A stretch of DNA of 19,444 nt from an uncultured Sutterella sp. (GCA_937906995.1 CALESB010000053.1:1-19444), one strand, 5' to 3'. Shown: positions 7,131 through 15,112, counted from the first letter of the stretch. Numbers and translations are program-made. The notes: generated from the sequence alone by a model not told the origin.

Positions 7131-7889
7131 ATGAAATCAACTCTTTTAGCTCTTGCGTTATGCGGAGTCACTTTAACTTCTTTTGCTCAAACATCCTTGA
7201 CTTCAGAAGAAAAAAATGTATTTGTGACCATTGCCAATCAAGACATTGAAGCAATGCGACATGGAGAGGAATCTATCTTTTTTCCGAAGAACGGTGAACA
7301 TTACGCATCGATTGTGCCCACTGAAGCTCTTGAGGGGATTTATTCCCGTGGAGAAGCTAAAGCCAATGAAATCTTCACGAACAAGTGGGTCATTTTGGAG
7401 GGAATAGTTTCTGATGTGCATTTTTTAAAAGATCGAAATCAGTCGAGCATTCTGTTTAAAACCCAAAGGCCAAACGTATCTGTTATTGCTCAATTAGATA
7501 ACCCTAAGGCGCAAGAGAAGAACTTAACGCAAGTTCGTCAAAATGAACTTGCTCGACTTGTTTGTAAAAGTAAAGGAAAGGTTGAAAATGAGTTGCGCTT
7601 TGAAGAGTGCCAAGTTTTATCCTACTTCGCAGATCAAACACAGTTACGAATCAGTAAGGCCATCGAAGATTTTTCCAATGGGACTACGGGTGATGAGCAT
7701 GTCGATAAGTTGATTACTCATGTAGTAGTTTTGACGTCACTTATGAATGAAGAGCAATTGGCGTTATGTAAAGATCCTATTGGTGTATCTCAAGCATTGA
7801 AGCAAGTGATGGTGAAATATAACAGACGGTCAAATCAAAATCCCAAGGCACAAGCTCGTTTGAAAGAATTATCACTTGTAGCCAAATAA
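7131..7889 (+). CDS. Exported protein with a tRNA_anti-like OB-fold domain
   Basis: A 252-residue protein with a Sec signal peptide (MKSTLLALAL...TSFA, cleavage probably after Ala19), so the mature form is periplasmic. Residues about 76-163 (AKANEIFTNKWVILEGIVSDV...CQVL) follow the pattern of the tRNA_anti-like OB-fold family: a conserved NE..x..K.v.leG.V start, a beta-rich middle and a closing ...C.v. Cys145 and Cys160 within it could pair. The C-terminal 85 residues are mostly helical and unassigned. The ATG at 7131 was preferred because GAAAGGA (7118-7124) sits 6 nt before it and the signal peptide starts there; the in-frame ATG at 7101 would add 10 residues before a signal peptide. The gene precedes an autotransporter remnant and an intact autotransporter; no functional link is evident. 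Confidence 0.75.
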   Translation: MKSTLLALALCGVTLTSFAQTSLTSEEKNVFVTIANQDIEAMRHGEESIFFPKNGEHYASIVPTEALEGIYSRGEAKANEIFTNKWVILEGIVSDVHFLKDRNQSSILFKTQRPNVSVIAQLDNPKAQEKNLTQVRQNELARLVCKSKGKVENELRFEECQVLSYFADQTQLRISKAIEDFSNGTTGDEHVDKLITHVVVLTSLMNEEQLALCKDPIGVSQALKQVMVKYNRRSNQNPKAQARLKELSLVAK

Positions 7890-7984
7890 GTTATTAGCCA
7901 AGATCGTATTTAATTTTTCTAAGGTATTTATTTATATTATATTTTTCAAACAGGAATCAGAATATAGCCACACCAATTTTTAGC

Positions 7985-8158
7985 TTCCCGGCGGATAAGG
8001 GTACGATCTATGCTCGTGTTTCCGACGCTTACGATTTTGATAGCGAAGTTAATGGTACCGCCCGTTAGGGAGTGTCTAGCAACACCTTTGAAGCAGATCT
8101 TGGTGGTGATGTGAAAGAAAACTATCGTTGGAACGTTGGCGTTCGCCATAATTTCTAA
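7985..8158 (+). pseudogene. C-terminal remnant of an autotransporter beta-barrel
   Basis: One frame reads FPADKGTIYARVSDAYDF... then an in-frame TAG at 8066-8068, then FEADLGG, DVKENYRWNVGVRHNF and TAA. This follows the last strands of the intact autotransporter at 8472 (PDDKGSLYVRASAVHEF ... VEFGLGGNF ... NKDWRATVGVRYNF). About 20-25 residues are missing between the GLGG-like segment and the last strand, compared with the intact protein. The upstream passenger and most of the barrel are absent, and no start codon or ribosome binding site is present. The terminal Phe and the following terminator are kept. It is the decayed 3' end of a paralogous gene, with both an internal stop and an internal deletion. 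Confidence 0.8.
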
Positions 8159-8188
8159 AAGATAATTTTTTTTTCATCAAATTAAACA

Positions 8189-8211
8189 GGCCTCCATGCG
8201 AGGCCCTTTTT
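8189..8211 (+). terminator. Rho-independent terminator behind the autotransporter remnant
   Basis: GGCCTC (8189-8194) pairs with GAGGCC (8200-8205) around CATGC, followed by C and five T (8207-8211). It was presumably the terminator of the original autotransporter gene and may now end the OB-fold transcript. Confidence 0.85.
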
Positions 8212-8471
8212 AATTTGTTGCTCTAGAAACAATCGTGTAACTTATTGAAAGACCAAGGCTCTTTTTGTAAGTTCTTGGACCACTTTGTTTGAAAGTTCAA
8301 TGGAGTGTTTAACTAGCCTAGTAGAATAAAAGCGACTTTCTTCCTCTTCTTATTATTTTTATCAGCAACATTCCCATCTAGAGTCTTATCTCTTCATTTG
8401 TTACTGACAGTGCAAAACATTATCTCCATTAAGGCACTGACTTTTTGTATCCCTATCTTCAGGAGTTTTAT

Positions 8472-10517
8472 ATGCAAAAAACAGCTGTTGCTGTAGGCGT
8501 TTTAGCAGCTTTATTTTCATTTTCAACTCGCGCTCAACAATTCGACAGCCTAGGATGCGACACGAATATAAATAATCCAACAGAGTCAATTATTGTTAAT
8601 GGGACCGTTGGGAGCATGGATATTAATATCGATGTAAAAGACTTGACTATCAATAAGAGTGGCAAAGATGAAAACAGTGTTTACGCATTTGGGGCTGTAA
8701 AGATCAAGACCGTAGACGACTTCACTATCAATCACCATGGTCCTGGAGGTAATGGCATTTTTTTAGATAATGAGTCATCCAATGCAACGTTCGTTGCTGA
8801 TGTAGGTGATAAATTGATTATTAATGCAGACTCCGGCTGGGCAGTACACAATGAAAATGTAGGCCAAATAACACTTAAAGCTAAAGAATTTGAGATTAAT
8901 AGTACGAGTCAAGGGATAACGAATAATGGAAGTGGCAAGGTAAGTGTCTCAGCTGACAATATTCAAATTAATAGTGGAAATAAGCATGGAGTCATTAGCT
9001 TAGGACAAGGAGGAATCGATCTCATCGCTAATAAGGACATCTCTATCATTCATAATGGCAATGTCACAGGTGGAGGTGCTGTTCTTAATCAAAAGGGTGA
9101 TATCAAGATTAGTGCTAAGGGTAATACAGTTGTAAAGGGAGACATTATTAATCTTGCAGGTGCGACTGGCGCTATCAATATATCCTTTAATGGTCCAAGG
9201 TCATCATTAACTGGCGCAGTGATCAAAGAAAATGAAAGCACCAATAAGGGCACAACTTCCTTAGGTTTTAGTCACGGCAGTCAGTGGATAGTAACGGGAG
9301 ACAGTCGTGTGTCAGAGCTTCACCTTGATCACGCTACCATTAAGCCAAATGGGAATGCAATTACGGTTGATGATATCAATGGTCAAGGGACTGTGCTAAT
9401 GGATGCTGGTGCTAAAGAAATAGGCTCTCTCACTGTGTTGAACCCACATTCTAAAGCATCGCTTACTGTCGATATGGTTCAAAATGCTGATGATGTTTCT
9501 GAGGCTTTAGCTAAGAAAATCATGACCTCGATTCGCGGTGGAGATTTGCTGGCAACAGGTTATGTTAAAGAAGGGCTAATCAACGGAGCAACTGTTTTCG
9601 ATAGAACTGGGAAGATCCTCTATGTCGCACCAAACACAATTATGAAGAACACGCTTGAATTGGCCAGTGTAGGTTCTTTGAGCATTAACCGCATACTTAT
9701 GAATGATATTCGAAAGCGTATGGGTGAACTTCGGACAAGTGAAGATGCTCCTGGTGTATGGGTTCGTTACGATGGTGGTAAGCTCAGTGGTAATGATGAT
9801 TTGTCAAATGAGTTTAATACTGTTCAAGTGGGTGCCGATACGATGGCCGGTCCCGTTCGTTTAGGTTTGGCTGCGAATTACACCAAGGGTGATTTGGGTT
9901 CTCATCGAGGTTCTGGTGATATGAAGGCTTACGGTTTGTCTGCCTACTCACTATGGGCGGCAGATAGCGGTCTTTTTGCAGATGTTGTTGCACGCATGGC
10001 TCACGTGAAAAACGATATGACAATCGATCATAGTTTCAATGGCAAACTTAATAATAGGGTATGGAGTTTATCTACTGAAACGGGCTGGCACTTAAATATG
10101 ACAGAGACGATCTTTGTTGAACCACAACTTGAAGCAACGTATACCTACATCAGTTCAGATAACATGACTTTAACTGACCGGGTGCGTTCTGCTAAGTACT
10201 CAGTTGATTCTGTCAATAGCTTTATTGGTCGAGCAGGTGTGGTTGCAGGGATTCAATGTCCGGATGATAAGGGCAGTTTGTACGTAAGAGCATCAGCTGT
10301 CCATGAGTTTTTAGGCGACTCCAAAATTACCGGTATGAGCGCAAACCGTATATCTACTCAACAACTTGATGGACAAGATACATGGGTTGAGTTCGGATTA
10401 GGAGGTAACTTCCAATTAACAAAACAATCTAATGTTTGGGCGGATGTTGAGCGTACCAATGGGGCAGTGCTAAATAAAGACTGGAGAGCAACTGTTGGAG
10501 TTCGTTATAACTTCTAA
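8472..10517 (+). CDS. Type V secretion autotransporter, outer-membrane beta-barrel
   Basis: A 681-residue classical autotransporter. The signal peptide is MQKTAVAVGVL...STRA, with cleavage near residue 21. The passenger (about 25-400) is a repetitive, Asn/Gly/Asp-rich beta-helix rich in short ITIN/ISIIHNG-like strands. It ends in a pertactin-like segment QWIVTGDSRVSELHLDHA (about 271-288). A linker helix (SINRILMNDIRKRMGEL) leads into the translocator barrel from GVWVRYDGGKLSG (428) to the C-terminal VGVRYNF, whose final Phe is the outer-membrane assembly signal. The start at 8472 has AGGAG (8461-8465) 6 nt upstream; the in-frame ATG at 8445 lacks a site. No protease triad or RGD motif is visible, so an adhesin-like surface role is inferred. 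Only two Cys are present. A paralogous remnant lies just upstream. Confidence 0.9.
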   Translation: MQKTAVAVGVLAALFSFSTRAQQFDSLGCDTNINNPTESIIVNGTVGSMDINIDVKDLTINKSGKDENSVYAFGAVKIKTVDDFTINHHGPGGNGIFLDNESSNATFVADVGDKLIINADSGWAVHNENVGQITLKAKEFEINSTSQGITNNGSGKVSVSADNIQINSGNKHGVISLGQGGIDLIANKDISIIHNGNVTGGGAVLNQKGDIKISAKGNTVVKGDIINLAGATGAINISFNGPRSSLTGAVIKENESTNKGTTSLGFSHGSQWIVTGDSRVSELHLDHATIKPNGNAITVDDINGQGTVLMDAGAKEIGSLTVLNPHSKASLTVDMVQNADDVSEALAKKIMTSIRGGDLLATGYVKEGLINGATVFDRTGKILYVAPNTIMKNTLELASVGSLSINRILMNDIRKRMGELRTSEDAPGVWVRYDGGKLSGNDDLSNEFNTVQVGADTMAGPVRLGLAANYTKGDLGSHRGSGDMKAYGLSAYSLWAADSGLFADVVARMAHVKNDMTIDHSFNGKLNNRVWSLSTETGWHLNMTETIFVEPQLEATYTYISSDNMTLTDRVRSAKYSVDSVNSFIGRAGVVAGIQCPDDKGSLYVRASAVHEFLGDSKITGMSANRISTQQLDGQDTWVEFGLGGNFQLTKQSNVWADVERTNGAVLNKDWRATVGVRYNF

Positions 10518-10603
10518 TTTGAACGTAAGTCATTTGATTACACAATGCATTGCGTTCAAAACCAATTAAAGATCAAACACTTACAGAGCTCTAGAACTTA
10601 ACA

Positions 10604-10639
10604 AAAATGCCGTCACTACAATTCTAGTGGCGGCATTTT
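10604..10639. terminator. Bidirectional terminator between convergent genes
   Basis: A 15-bp stem (10604-10618 with 10625-10639, core TGCCG/CGGCA, one G-T wobble) encloses a CAATTC loop, with A-runs before and T-runs after. It ends the autotransporter transcript and the convergent small minus-strand gene at 10659. Confidence 0.9.
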
Positions 10640-10658
10640 GATAACTAAAAGTTAGCGT

Positions 10659-11063
10659 CTAGTTGCACTCGTTTAGTAGTGCCATAGCGGCATCGAGTTC
10701 TTCCGTTAGTTTTTCTTGTGCTTCCAAAGCATCAGCCAAGTCTTGCTTAGCTTGATCAATTAAGTGTTGATCGAGAGCCTTTTGATCTGCAATAGCCTTT
10801 TCGACGATCGGGCGAATAATCGGCCAAAGTGCTTGAGAAACAGCGTCTTGTGCATTCATGAAGGCTTCGTATTCATTCTTTGTTTGGCTAGCACGTCTTT
10901 CTAAAATTTCTGCTTCCCATGCATCACGCCCATACTTTGCAGTCTTCGTAGAAACATTGGTTAAGCCCATATCGGCAATAATCTTACGAAGAGAGCCCGC
11001 GGCCTTAATATCATCACCGTAAGTTTGTTTAAGCCATTCTGTAATTTTGTCTGCAGCTGCCAC
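10659..11063 (-). CDS. Small coiled-coil protein of unknown function, GTG start
   Basis: A 134-residue, highly charged, probably cytosolic protein. Residues 1-50 (ADKITEWLKQTYGDDIK...GSLRKIIADMGLTNVSTKTAKYGRDAWEAEI) have the spacing of a small helix-turn-helix or winged-helix fold. Residues about 85-134 are an Ala/Glu/Gln/Lys-rich coiled coil (ADQKALDQHLIDQAKQDLAD...). The layout loosely recalls KfrA-like plasmid proteins, but the key motifs are not convincing. Translation starts at GTG (11061-11063) with AGGAG 8 nt upstream (11072-11076). A TATAAT box at 11093-11098 gives it its own promoter, although it follows the GNAT and RecD2-N genes on the same strand. I do not recognise the family. 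Confidence 0.7.
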   Translation of the reverse strand: MAAADKITEWLKQTYGDDIKAAGSLRKIIADMGLTNVSTKTAKYGRDAWEAEILERRASQTKNEYEAFMNAQDAVSQALWPIIRPIVEKAIADQKALDQHLIDQAKQDLADALEAQEKLTEELDAAMALLNECN

Positions 11064-11092
11064 AGCAATATCTCCTATTAAATGAAGACTCT

Positions 11093-11098
11093 ATTATA
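11093..11098 (-). promoter_or_regulatory. Perfect TATAAT -10 box upstream of the coiled-coil gene
   Basis: The minus strand reads TATAAT here, placing a transcript start about 22 nt before the GTG at 11063. No good -35 box is seen 16-18 bp upstream, so an activator or an extended region may be needed. Confidence 0.4.
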
Positions 11099-11165
11099 AA
11101 GGAAACGATAGAAACGAATGTGACTTAAATGAATATGCGCAAATGAGCCCTTCAAAAAAGTGGTT

Positions 11166-11609
11166 TTAAAAATGACGCTTTAGATAAATCATGTCTTTCA
11201 ATTCAACACCAGCTTCAATAATTGGGTGCGGGTAGTTGATTGTAAAGAAATTAGGAATTCGATGAGAGTAAGTAAAACCACACGATTGATAAAAGGGCAA
11301 AGTAAGAGGGCTTTCTCCTGTCCCGACTTGCAACACTGTGTATTTAGTTTTGTATGTTTCAAGTAGGAACTCGATAAGAGCTCGAGCATAACCTTTTCGT
11401 TGACATTTTGGATCTGTAGCAAGGTTTTTGATTTCAAGTACACCAGAACCTTCATCTGTGACAATGCACACTGACTTGACACCATTGTCATCAAGGACGT
11501 ACATCGTGCCTCGATCTAGATAGCGATCGATCATCGTTTCGCTTTCGTCGGCTAATAACAAAAGCGCTAAGAATTGCTTTTTGTTAGTTTTGACTTCTCG
11601 AATTTGCAT
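11166..11609 (-). CDS. GNAT family N-acetyltransferase
   Basis: A 147-residue acetyl-CoA-dependent acyltransferase with the standard fold: the b4 strand LEIKNLATDP, the acetyl-CoA loop CQRKGYARALIEFLLE (about residues 73-88) and the FYQSCGF segment. The ending (YSHRIPNFF...NYPHPIIEAGVELKDMIYLKR) is characteristic of the YvbK-like subgroup, whose members are small stand-alone enzymes of uncertain substrate. I chose ATG 11607-11609 because GGAG (11616-11619) sits 7 nt upstream. An upstream in-frame TTG at 11625-11627 would put that site inside the gene. It follows the RecD2-N gene by 59 nt on the same strand and could be co-transcribed with it. Confidence 0.85.
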   Translation of the reverse strand: MQIREVKTNKKQFLALLLLADESETMIDRYLDRGTMYVLDDNGVKSVCIVTDEGSGVLEIKNLATDPKCQRKGYARALIEFLLETYKTKYTVLQVGTGESPLTLPFYQSCGFTYSHRIPNFFTINYPHPIIEAGVELKDMIYLKRHF

Positions 11610-11668
11610 CGATGTCTCCGCAAGCAAAACTTAAGCGCTTTGATAATTAATCAGCTTATTTAGATAGG

Positions 11669-12805
11669 CTAAGCTGTAAATTTTTGTTCAAGAGCTTCGA
11701 TTTTCTCTTGAGCAAGATGAGCGATTTCTAGCTCATCTTTTGAACAGCGTTCTGCAATGAGGTTTTGAAGTTTGACCCTCAAGTTAGCAAAGCTCTCGTT
11801 CATAATTTCTTCCCAGTCATTGGCCGTTTCATTGGAGACGGGGCGGCTAACAACCTCAGCACTACTTGGAGCCATCGCAGAGTTATCTACCGTTGCTGAT
11901 ACAGAACTGGATACTGTCAACGTGGTATCCAAGCCTAAAAGAGCAGGAGCAAGAGAAATCATCGTATTGTCAGTGTTGACTTTGCCTAGTGCAAGCAATT
12001 GATCAACACGTTCATTAACGGCTTTGATCGTGACTCTCAGAATTCGGGAAACAGATTTTTCAAGCTCTTTGCGCAACGTTGTGCTGCTACCAGACTCTTG
12101 ATAAAGAGCTTTAAGTTTATGTAAGACAAGGGCGTCAATTCGCATGGAGGATGAGCGCTCAATGCCAAAAAGCTTTCCTAACTCGTCAACCGAGTTCAGT
12201 CGCAGGCCATCGATATCGATTAATAATTGATAAGGGCTATTCATCAACACGAGACTGGCGGCACACCCATAGGTTTCGAAAATTTGTTGCGAAAGTTTTT
12301 TATTGATCCCGTGACCCAATAAAAAGATTTCCGTGTCTCGCTCGATATTTTTGCCTTCAAAGAATTGTTGAAGAATTTCAATTTTCTTTGGGCCCATATT
12401 GGGAATTGAACTCAAAGCTGAAGGGGTGTTTTCAAGCGTATCAAGGAAAGTATCATCAATATTTTTAAGTAAGACACTAGCAATAGAAGAACCAATGCCT
12501 TTGATTGCTCCAGTTGCCACAAAGGTACCGATGACTTTGCCAGAAAGAGGAATTTCAAGATCAGAGGGCCAAATGGCATTGGCTATATAGCAGTGACCGT
12601 ATTGGGAGTGTTCAGAGTAACTACCAGAAACACAAACAGTCATTTCTGTCTTAGGTTCGAAGAAGCACTTACCAACGACAGTCACGATTTCATTGTTCTT
12701 CAAAGAGGAACACTCTAAGATATATTCATCCGTTACTAGATTACGGCCCTTAACGTTAGTAATGAGAAAATCGCATGCAGCCGTTTGTAAATTGGATTCA
12801 AGCAT
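11669..12805 (-). CDS. RecD2 N-terminal-like protein lacking the helicase motor
   Basis: A 378-residue protein matching only the first part of RecD2/YrrC. It has an OB-like domain with the signature GSYSEHSQYGHCYIA (61-75). Two helix-hairpin-helix motifs follow, IKGIGSSIASVLL (101-113) and LSSIPNMGPKKIEIL (131-145). Next come the FLLGHGINKKLSQQIFETYG helix pair (161-180), the PYQLLIDIDGLRLNSVDELGK segment (191-211) and the STTLRKELE winged part (241-249). RecD2 would continue past about residue 290 into its SF1B helicase with a Walker A. Here a Ser/Ala-rich linker (about 295-325) and a charged helix (330-378) take over, and no Walker motif appears. HhH and OB domains suggest DNA binding, perhaps at single-strand or branched sites. 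AAGGTG precedes the ATG. The frame is intact, so it looks like a real gene and not a truncated one. Confidence 0.8.
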   Translation of the reverse strand: MLESNLQTAACDFLITNVKGRNLVTDEYILECSSLKNNEIVTVVGKCFFEPKTEMTVCVSGSYSEHSQYGHCYIANAIWPSDLEIPLSGKVIGTFVATGAIKGIGSSIASVLLKNIDDTFLDTLENTPSALSSIPNMGPKKIEILQQFFEGKNIERDTEIFLLGHGINKKLSQQIFETYGCAASLVLMNSPYQLLIDIDGLRLNSVDELGKLFGIERSSSMRIDALVLHKLKALYQESGSSTTLRKELEKSVSRILRVTIKAVNERVDQLLALGKVNTDNTMISLAPALLGLDTTLTVSSSVSATVDNSAMAPSSAEVVSRPVSNETANDWEEIMNESFANLRVKLQNLIAERCSKDELEIAHLAQEKIEALEQKFTA

Positions 12806-13021
12806 GAAACACCTTAATCTGGTTAATTATTTCTTTCTTTTCTGAATGGTACATGATTCAGTCAATGAAATTGGTTAAAAAATAAAAAAACTCGTATATT
12901 AGTCAATTAATTATCACAATATGTCATGAAACCAGCACTTAAAATTGGAAAAATACAACATTTAGATCAAGTCGTAAGATACGCATAGCATTTTTTCGTA
13001 GTTCAAGTCAGGATAAAAGTA
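12806..13021. other. AT-rich intergenic upstream of the RecD2-N gene
   Basis: No convincing gene is present. A 20-codon plus-strand ORF starts at 12926 (MKPALKIGKIQ...) without a ribosome binding site and is probably chance. A minus-strand TTGACT lies near 12861, but no good -10 box follows at standard distance, so the promoter of the RecD2-N gene remains unplaced. Together with the repeat at 13022-13067 and the htpG terminator, this makes up the 374-nt gap. Confidence 0.35.
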
Positions 13022-13067
13022 ATGGTCTACCATCGATAAAATCCATGGTGCACCATCAAAAAAATCG
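13022..13067. repeat. Two tandem palindromic operator-like repeats
   Basis: Two copies of ATGGTnnACCATC followed by an A-rich AAATC tail lie 23 bp apart (13022-13043 and 13045-13066). They agree at 18 of 22 positions. The second core, ATGGTGCACCAT, is a perfect 12-bp palindrome; the first differs only at the central two bases. A partial GATAAAA tail just before the first copy hints at a third, decayed unit. The arrangement on one face of the helix suggests paired binding sites for a dimeric regulator; what it controls is unknown. Confidence 0.6.
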
Positions 13068-13133
13068 AAAAGCGTTATGAGAGCAGGATTGTTTTTTTGC
13101 GCAATACAATTCCAAAAAATTAGAGAAATTAGC

Positions 13134-13166
13134 AAAAAGGAAGGGCAAGACCGAAGCCTTGCCCTT
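13134..13166 (-). terminator. Rho-independent terminator of htpG
   Basis: AAGGGCAAG (13141-13149) pairs with CTTGCCCTT (13158-13166). On the minus strand the stem is followed by CC and five T (13134-13138). It begins about 14 nt after the htpG stop. Confidence 0.85.
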
Positions 13167-13179
13167 GCGAATTAACGAA

Positions 13180-15063
13180 TTACTTTAAAAGCAATTCATT
13201 CATGAGTTTAACGAAAGCGGCAGGATCTTTAACACTACCTTGATCCGCTAGCGATGCTTGCCCCAACATTAGATCACACCATTTGCCAAAGCGAGTGTCA
13301 TCTTGTTCTGCAGCTGCCTTCACAAGAAGAGGATGAGACGGATTAATTTCAAGCGTTACCTTATCCTCTGGTACAGCTTGGCCTGCAGCTTCAAGCATTC
13401 TGCGCATTTGAGGTGTTAGGCGCTTATCGCTATCGGAGACAATACAGCTAGGACTGTCAACCAAACGCGAAGAAACTCGAACGCCTTCTACACGTTCTCC
13501 TAAAGCCTTCTTGATACGGTCAACAAGGGGAGAAGCTTCACGAACGGTTTCTTCATGCTTTTTCTCTTCTTCACTGTCGGCAAGATCACCTAACTTAAGG
13601 TCATTGGCCGTGACAGAAATAAACTCATGTCCCTCAAATTCATTTAAGCCTTGCATGAGCCATTCATCGATACGTTGCGTCATCAGTAAAACTTCAACGC
13701 CTTTGCGACGGAAAGTTTCAAGGTACGGGGAGTTAATAGCGGTTTCAAAATTGCCGGCAGTAAGGTAATAAATATGCTTTTGCTTTTCCGGCATACGAGA
13801 AACGTAGTCAGTTAAACTGACGCCTTCTTCCTGTGTGCCCAGTTTCGTAGAGGCAAAGCGAAGAAGTTTTAATACGGCATCACGATTGGAGAAGTCTTCA
13901 ACGGGACCTTCTTTAAGGACAGACCCAAAGTTCTTCCAGAACGTTGAGTATTTCTCTTTGTCTTCTGACAAACTAGCGATCATATCAAGCGCACGCTTCG
14001 TTAAAGCTCGTTTTAACTTTTGTGTAACGCGGCTTTCTTGAAGAAGTTCACGCGATACGTTTAGCGGCAAGTCAGAGGTATCAACCAAACCGCGAATAAA
14101 GCGCAGATAGTTCGGAAGGAATTGCTCGGCATCATCCATAATAAAGACGCGTTGAACGAACAGTTTTAACCCATGTTGTTTTTCACGGGTATAAAGATCC
14201 CATGGTGCTTCGCTAGGAACATACAAAAGGGAGGTATATTCAAGGTCGCCCTCAACACGGTTATGAGCCCAAGTGGCTGGATCGCTGTAATCGTGCGTCA
14301 AATGATGGTAGAAGGCCTTGTACTGGTCATCTGTGACATCTTTAGGAGCAAGCGTCCAAAGTGCTCGACCATCATTGACTTGTTCCCACGTATAGCTGGG
14401 TTCAGCTTTTTCATCTTCGCTAAACTTCTTTTCCCAGAGCAATACAGGAGTTGAAATATGGTCAGAATACTTGGTGATAGCTTCTTGTAACCGCCATTGG
14501 CTTAAGAACTCTTTTTCTTCCGGTTTTAAGTGAAGGATAATTTCCGTGCCACGTTCTTCACGAGTAATATTGCCGGAAGTAAACGTACCATTACCGTCAG
14601 ATTCCCACTGAACGGCCTCCTCGGGTTTTGCACCTGCCTTACGGGAAATAACGGTTACTCGATCGGCAACGATAAAGGATGAGTAAAAGCCGACACCAAA
14701 CTGACCAATTAATTGAGAGTCTTTCTTTTCTTCACCGGTCAAAGAGGCCATGAAGGCTTCAGTACCGGATTTGGCAATCGTGCCAAGGTGCTCATTGGCT
14801 TCAGCCAATGTCATCCCAATCCCGTTATCAGTTACTGTCAGTGTGCCAGCTTCTTCATCAGCTCGAACACGAATTTGGAAAATAGGGTCCTCGGCCGTGA
14901 GTTCTGGTTTCGTGATGGAAAGAAAGCGCAGTTTATCAACGGCGTCAGATGCGTTGGAAACTAATTCACGTAAGAAAACTTCTTTGTTTGAGTAAAGGGA
15001 TTTTGCTAAAAGACCGAGTAGCTTTGTAACTTCAGTCTGAAAACCATGGACTTCTTGTGCCAT
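13180..15063 (-). CDS. htpG: Molecular chaperone HtpG (bacterial Hsp90)
   Basis: A 627-residue cytosolic ATP-dependent chaperone of normal family length. The N-terminal GHKL ATPase domain shows ELVSNASDA with catalytic Glu33 and Mg-ligand Asn37, DNGIGM (79-84), the lid region GTIAKSGT and GQFGVGFYSSF (120-130). The middle domain carries the ATP-contacting loop NVSRELLQES, followed by the C-terminal dimerisation domain. It helps late folding and remodelling of client proteins with DnaK. GGAG lies about 10 nt upstream of the ATG at 15063. A perfect RpoH-type promoter (15113-15140) shows heat-shock control. It is monocistronic, with its own terminator at 13134-13166. Confidence 0.97.
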   Translation of the reverse strand: MAQEVHGFQTEVTKLLGLLAKSLYSNKEVFLRELVSNASDAVDKLRFLSITKPELTAEDPIFQIRVRADEEAGTLTVTDNGIGMTLAEANEHLGTIAKSGTEAFMASLTGEEKKDSQLIGQFGVGFYSSFIVADRVTVISRKAGAKPEEAVQWESDGNGTFTSGNITREERGTEIILHLKPEEKEFLSQWRLQEAITKYSDHISTPVLLWEKKFSEDEKAEPSYTWEQVNDGRALWTLAPKDVTDDQYKAFYHHLTHDYSDPATWAHNRVEGDLEYTSLLYVPSEAPWDLYTREKQHGLKLFVQRVFIMDDAEQFLPNYLRFIRGLVDTSDLPLNVSRELLQESRVTQKLKRALTKRALDMIASLSEDKEKYSTFWKNFGSVLKEGPVEDFSNRDAVLKLLRFASTKLGTQEEGVSLTDYVSRMPEKQKHIYYLTAGNFETAINSPYLETFRRKGVEVLLMTQRIDEWLMQGLNEFEGHEFISVTANDLKLGDLADSEEEKKHEETVREASPLVDRIKKALGERVEGVRVSSRLVDSPSCIVSDSDKRLTPQMRRMLEAAGQAVPEDKVTLEINPSHPLLVKAAAEQDDTRFGKWCDLMLGQASLADQGSVKDPAAFVKLMNELLLK

Positions 15064-15112
15064 TTTTAATTTTTCTCCAAATGAAGGCGTACTGAGTGCC
15101 TGATAGTCTTAA

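Noticed and set aside
7946..8149. Minus-strand 67-codon ORF
   Set aside because: It is the antisense of the autotransporter remnant, whose plus-strand reading matches the neighbouring barrel.
8398..8432. Possible sigma-70 promoter before the autotransporter
   Set aside because: Two overlapping candidates (TTGTTA or CTGACA as -35) each have a -10 matching only 3 of 6 bases; not strong enough to list.
8445..8471. Upstream in-frame ATG for the autotransporter
   Set aside because: The AGGAG site at 8461-8465 lies after it and serves the ATG at 8472, where the signal peptide begins.
9001..9300. Repetitive passenger sequence as a possible tandem repeat
   Set aside because: The short ITIN/ISI-like strands are protein-level beta-helix periodicity; I saw no DNA-level repeat unit.
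11610..11627. TTG start for the second GNAT
   Set aside because: The ATG at 11609 has GGAG at ideal distance, and the TTG would place that site inside the gene.
12926..12988. 20-codon plus-strand ORF in the RecD2-N/htpG gap
   Set aside because: Very short, no ribosome binding site, no recognisable product.
13511..14995. Several 68-93 codon plus-strand ORFs across htpG
   Set aside because: All are antisense to the well-conserved htpG frame and lack start signals.
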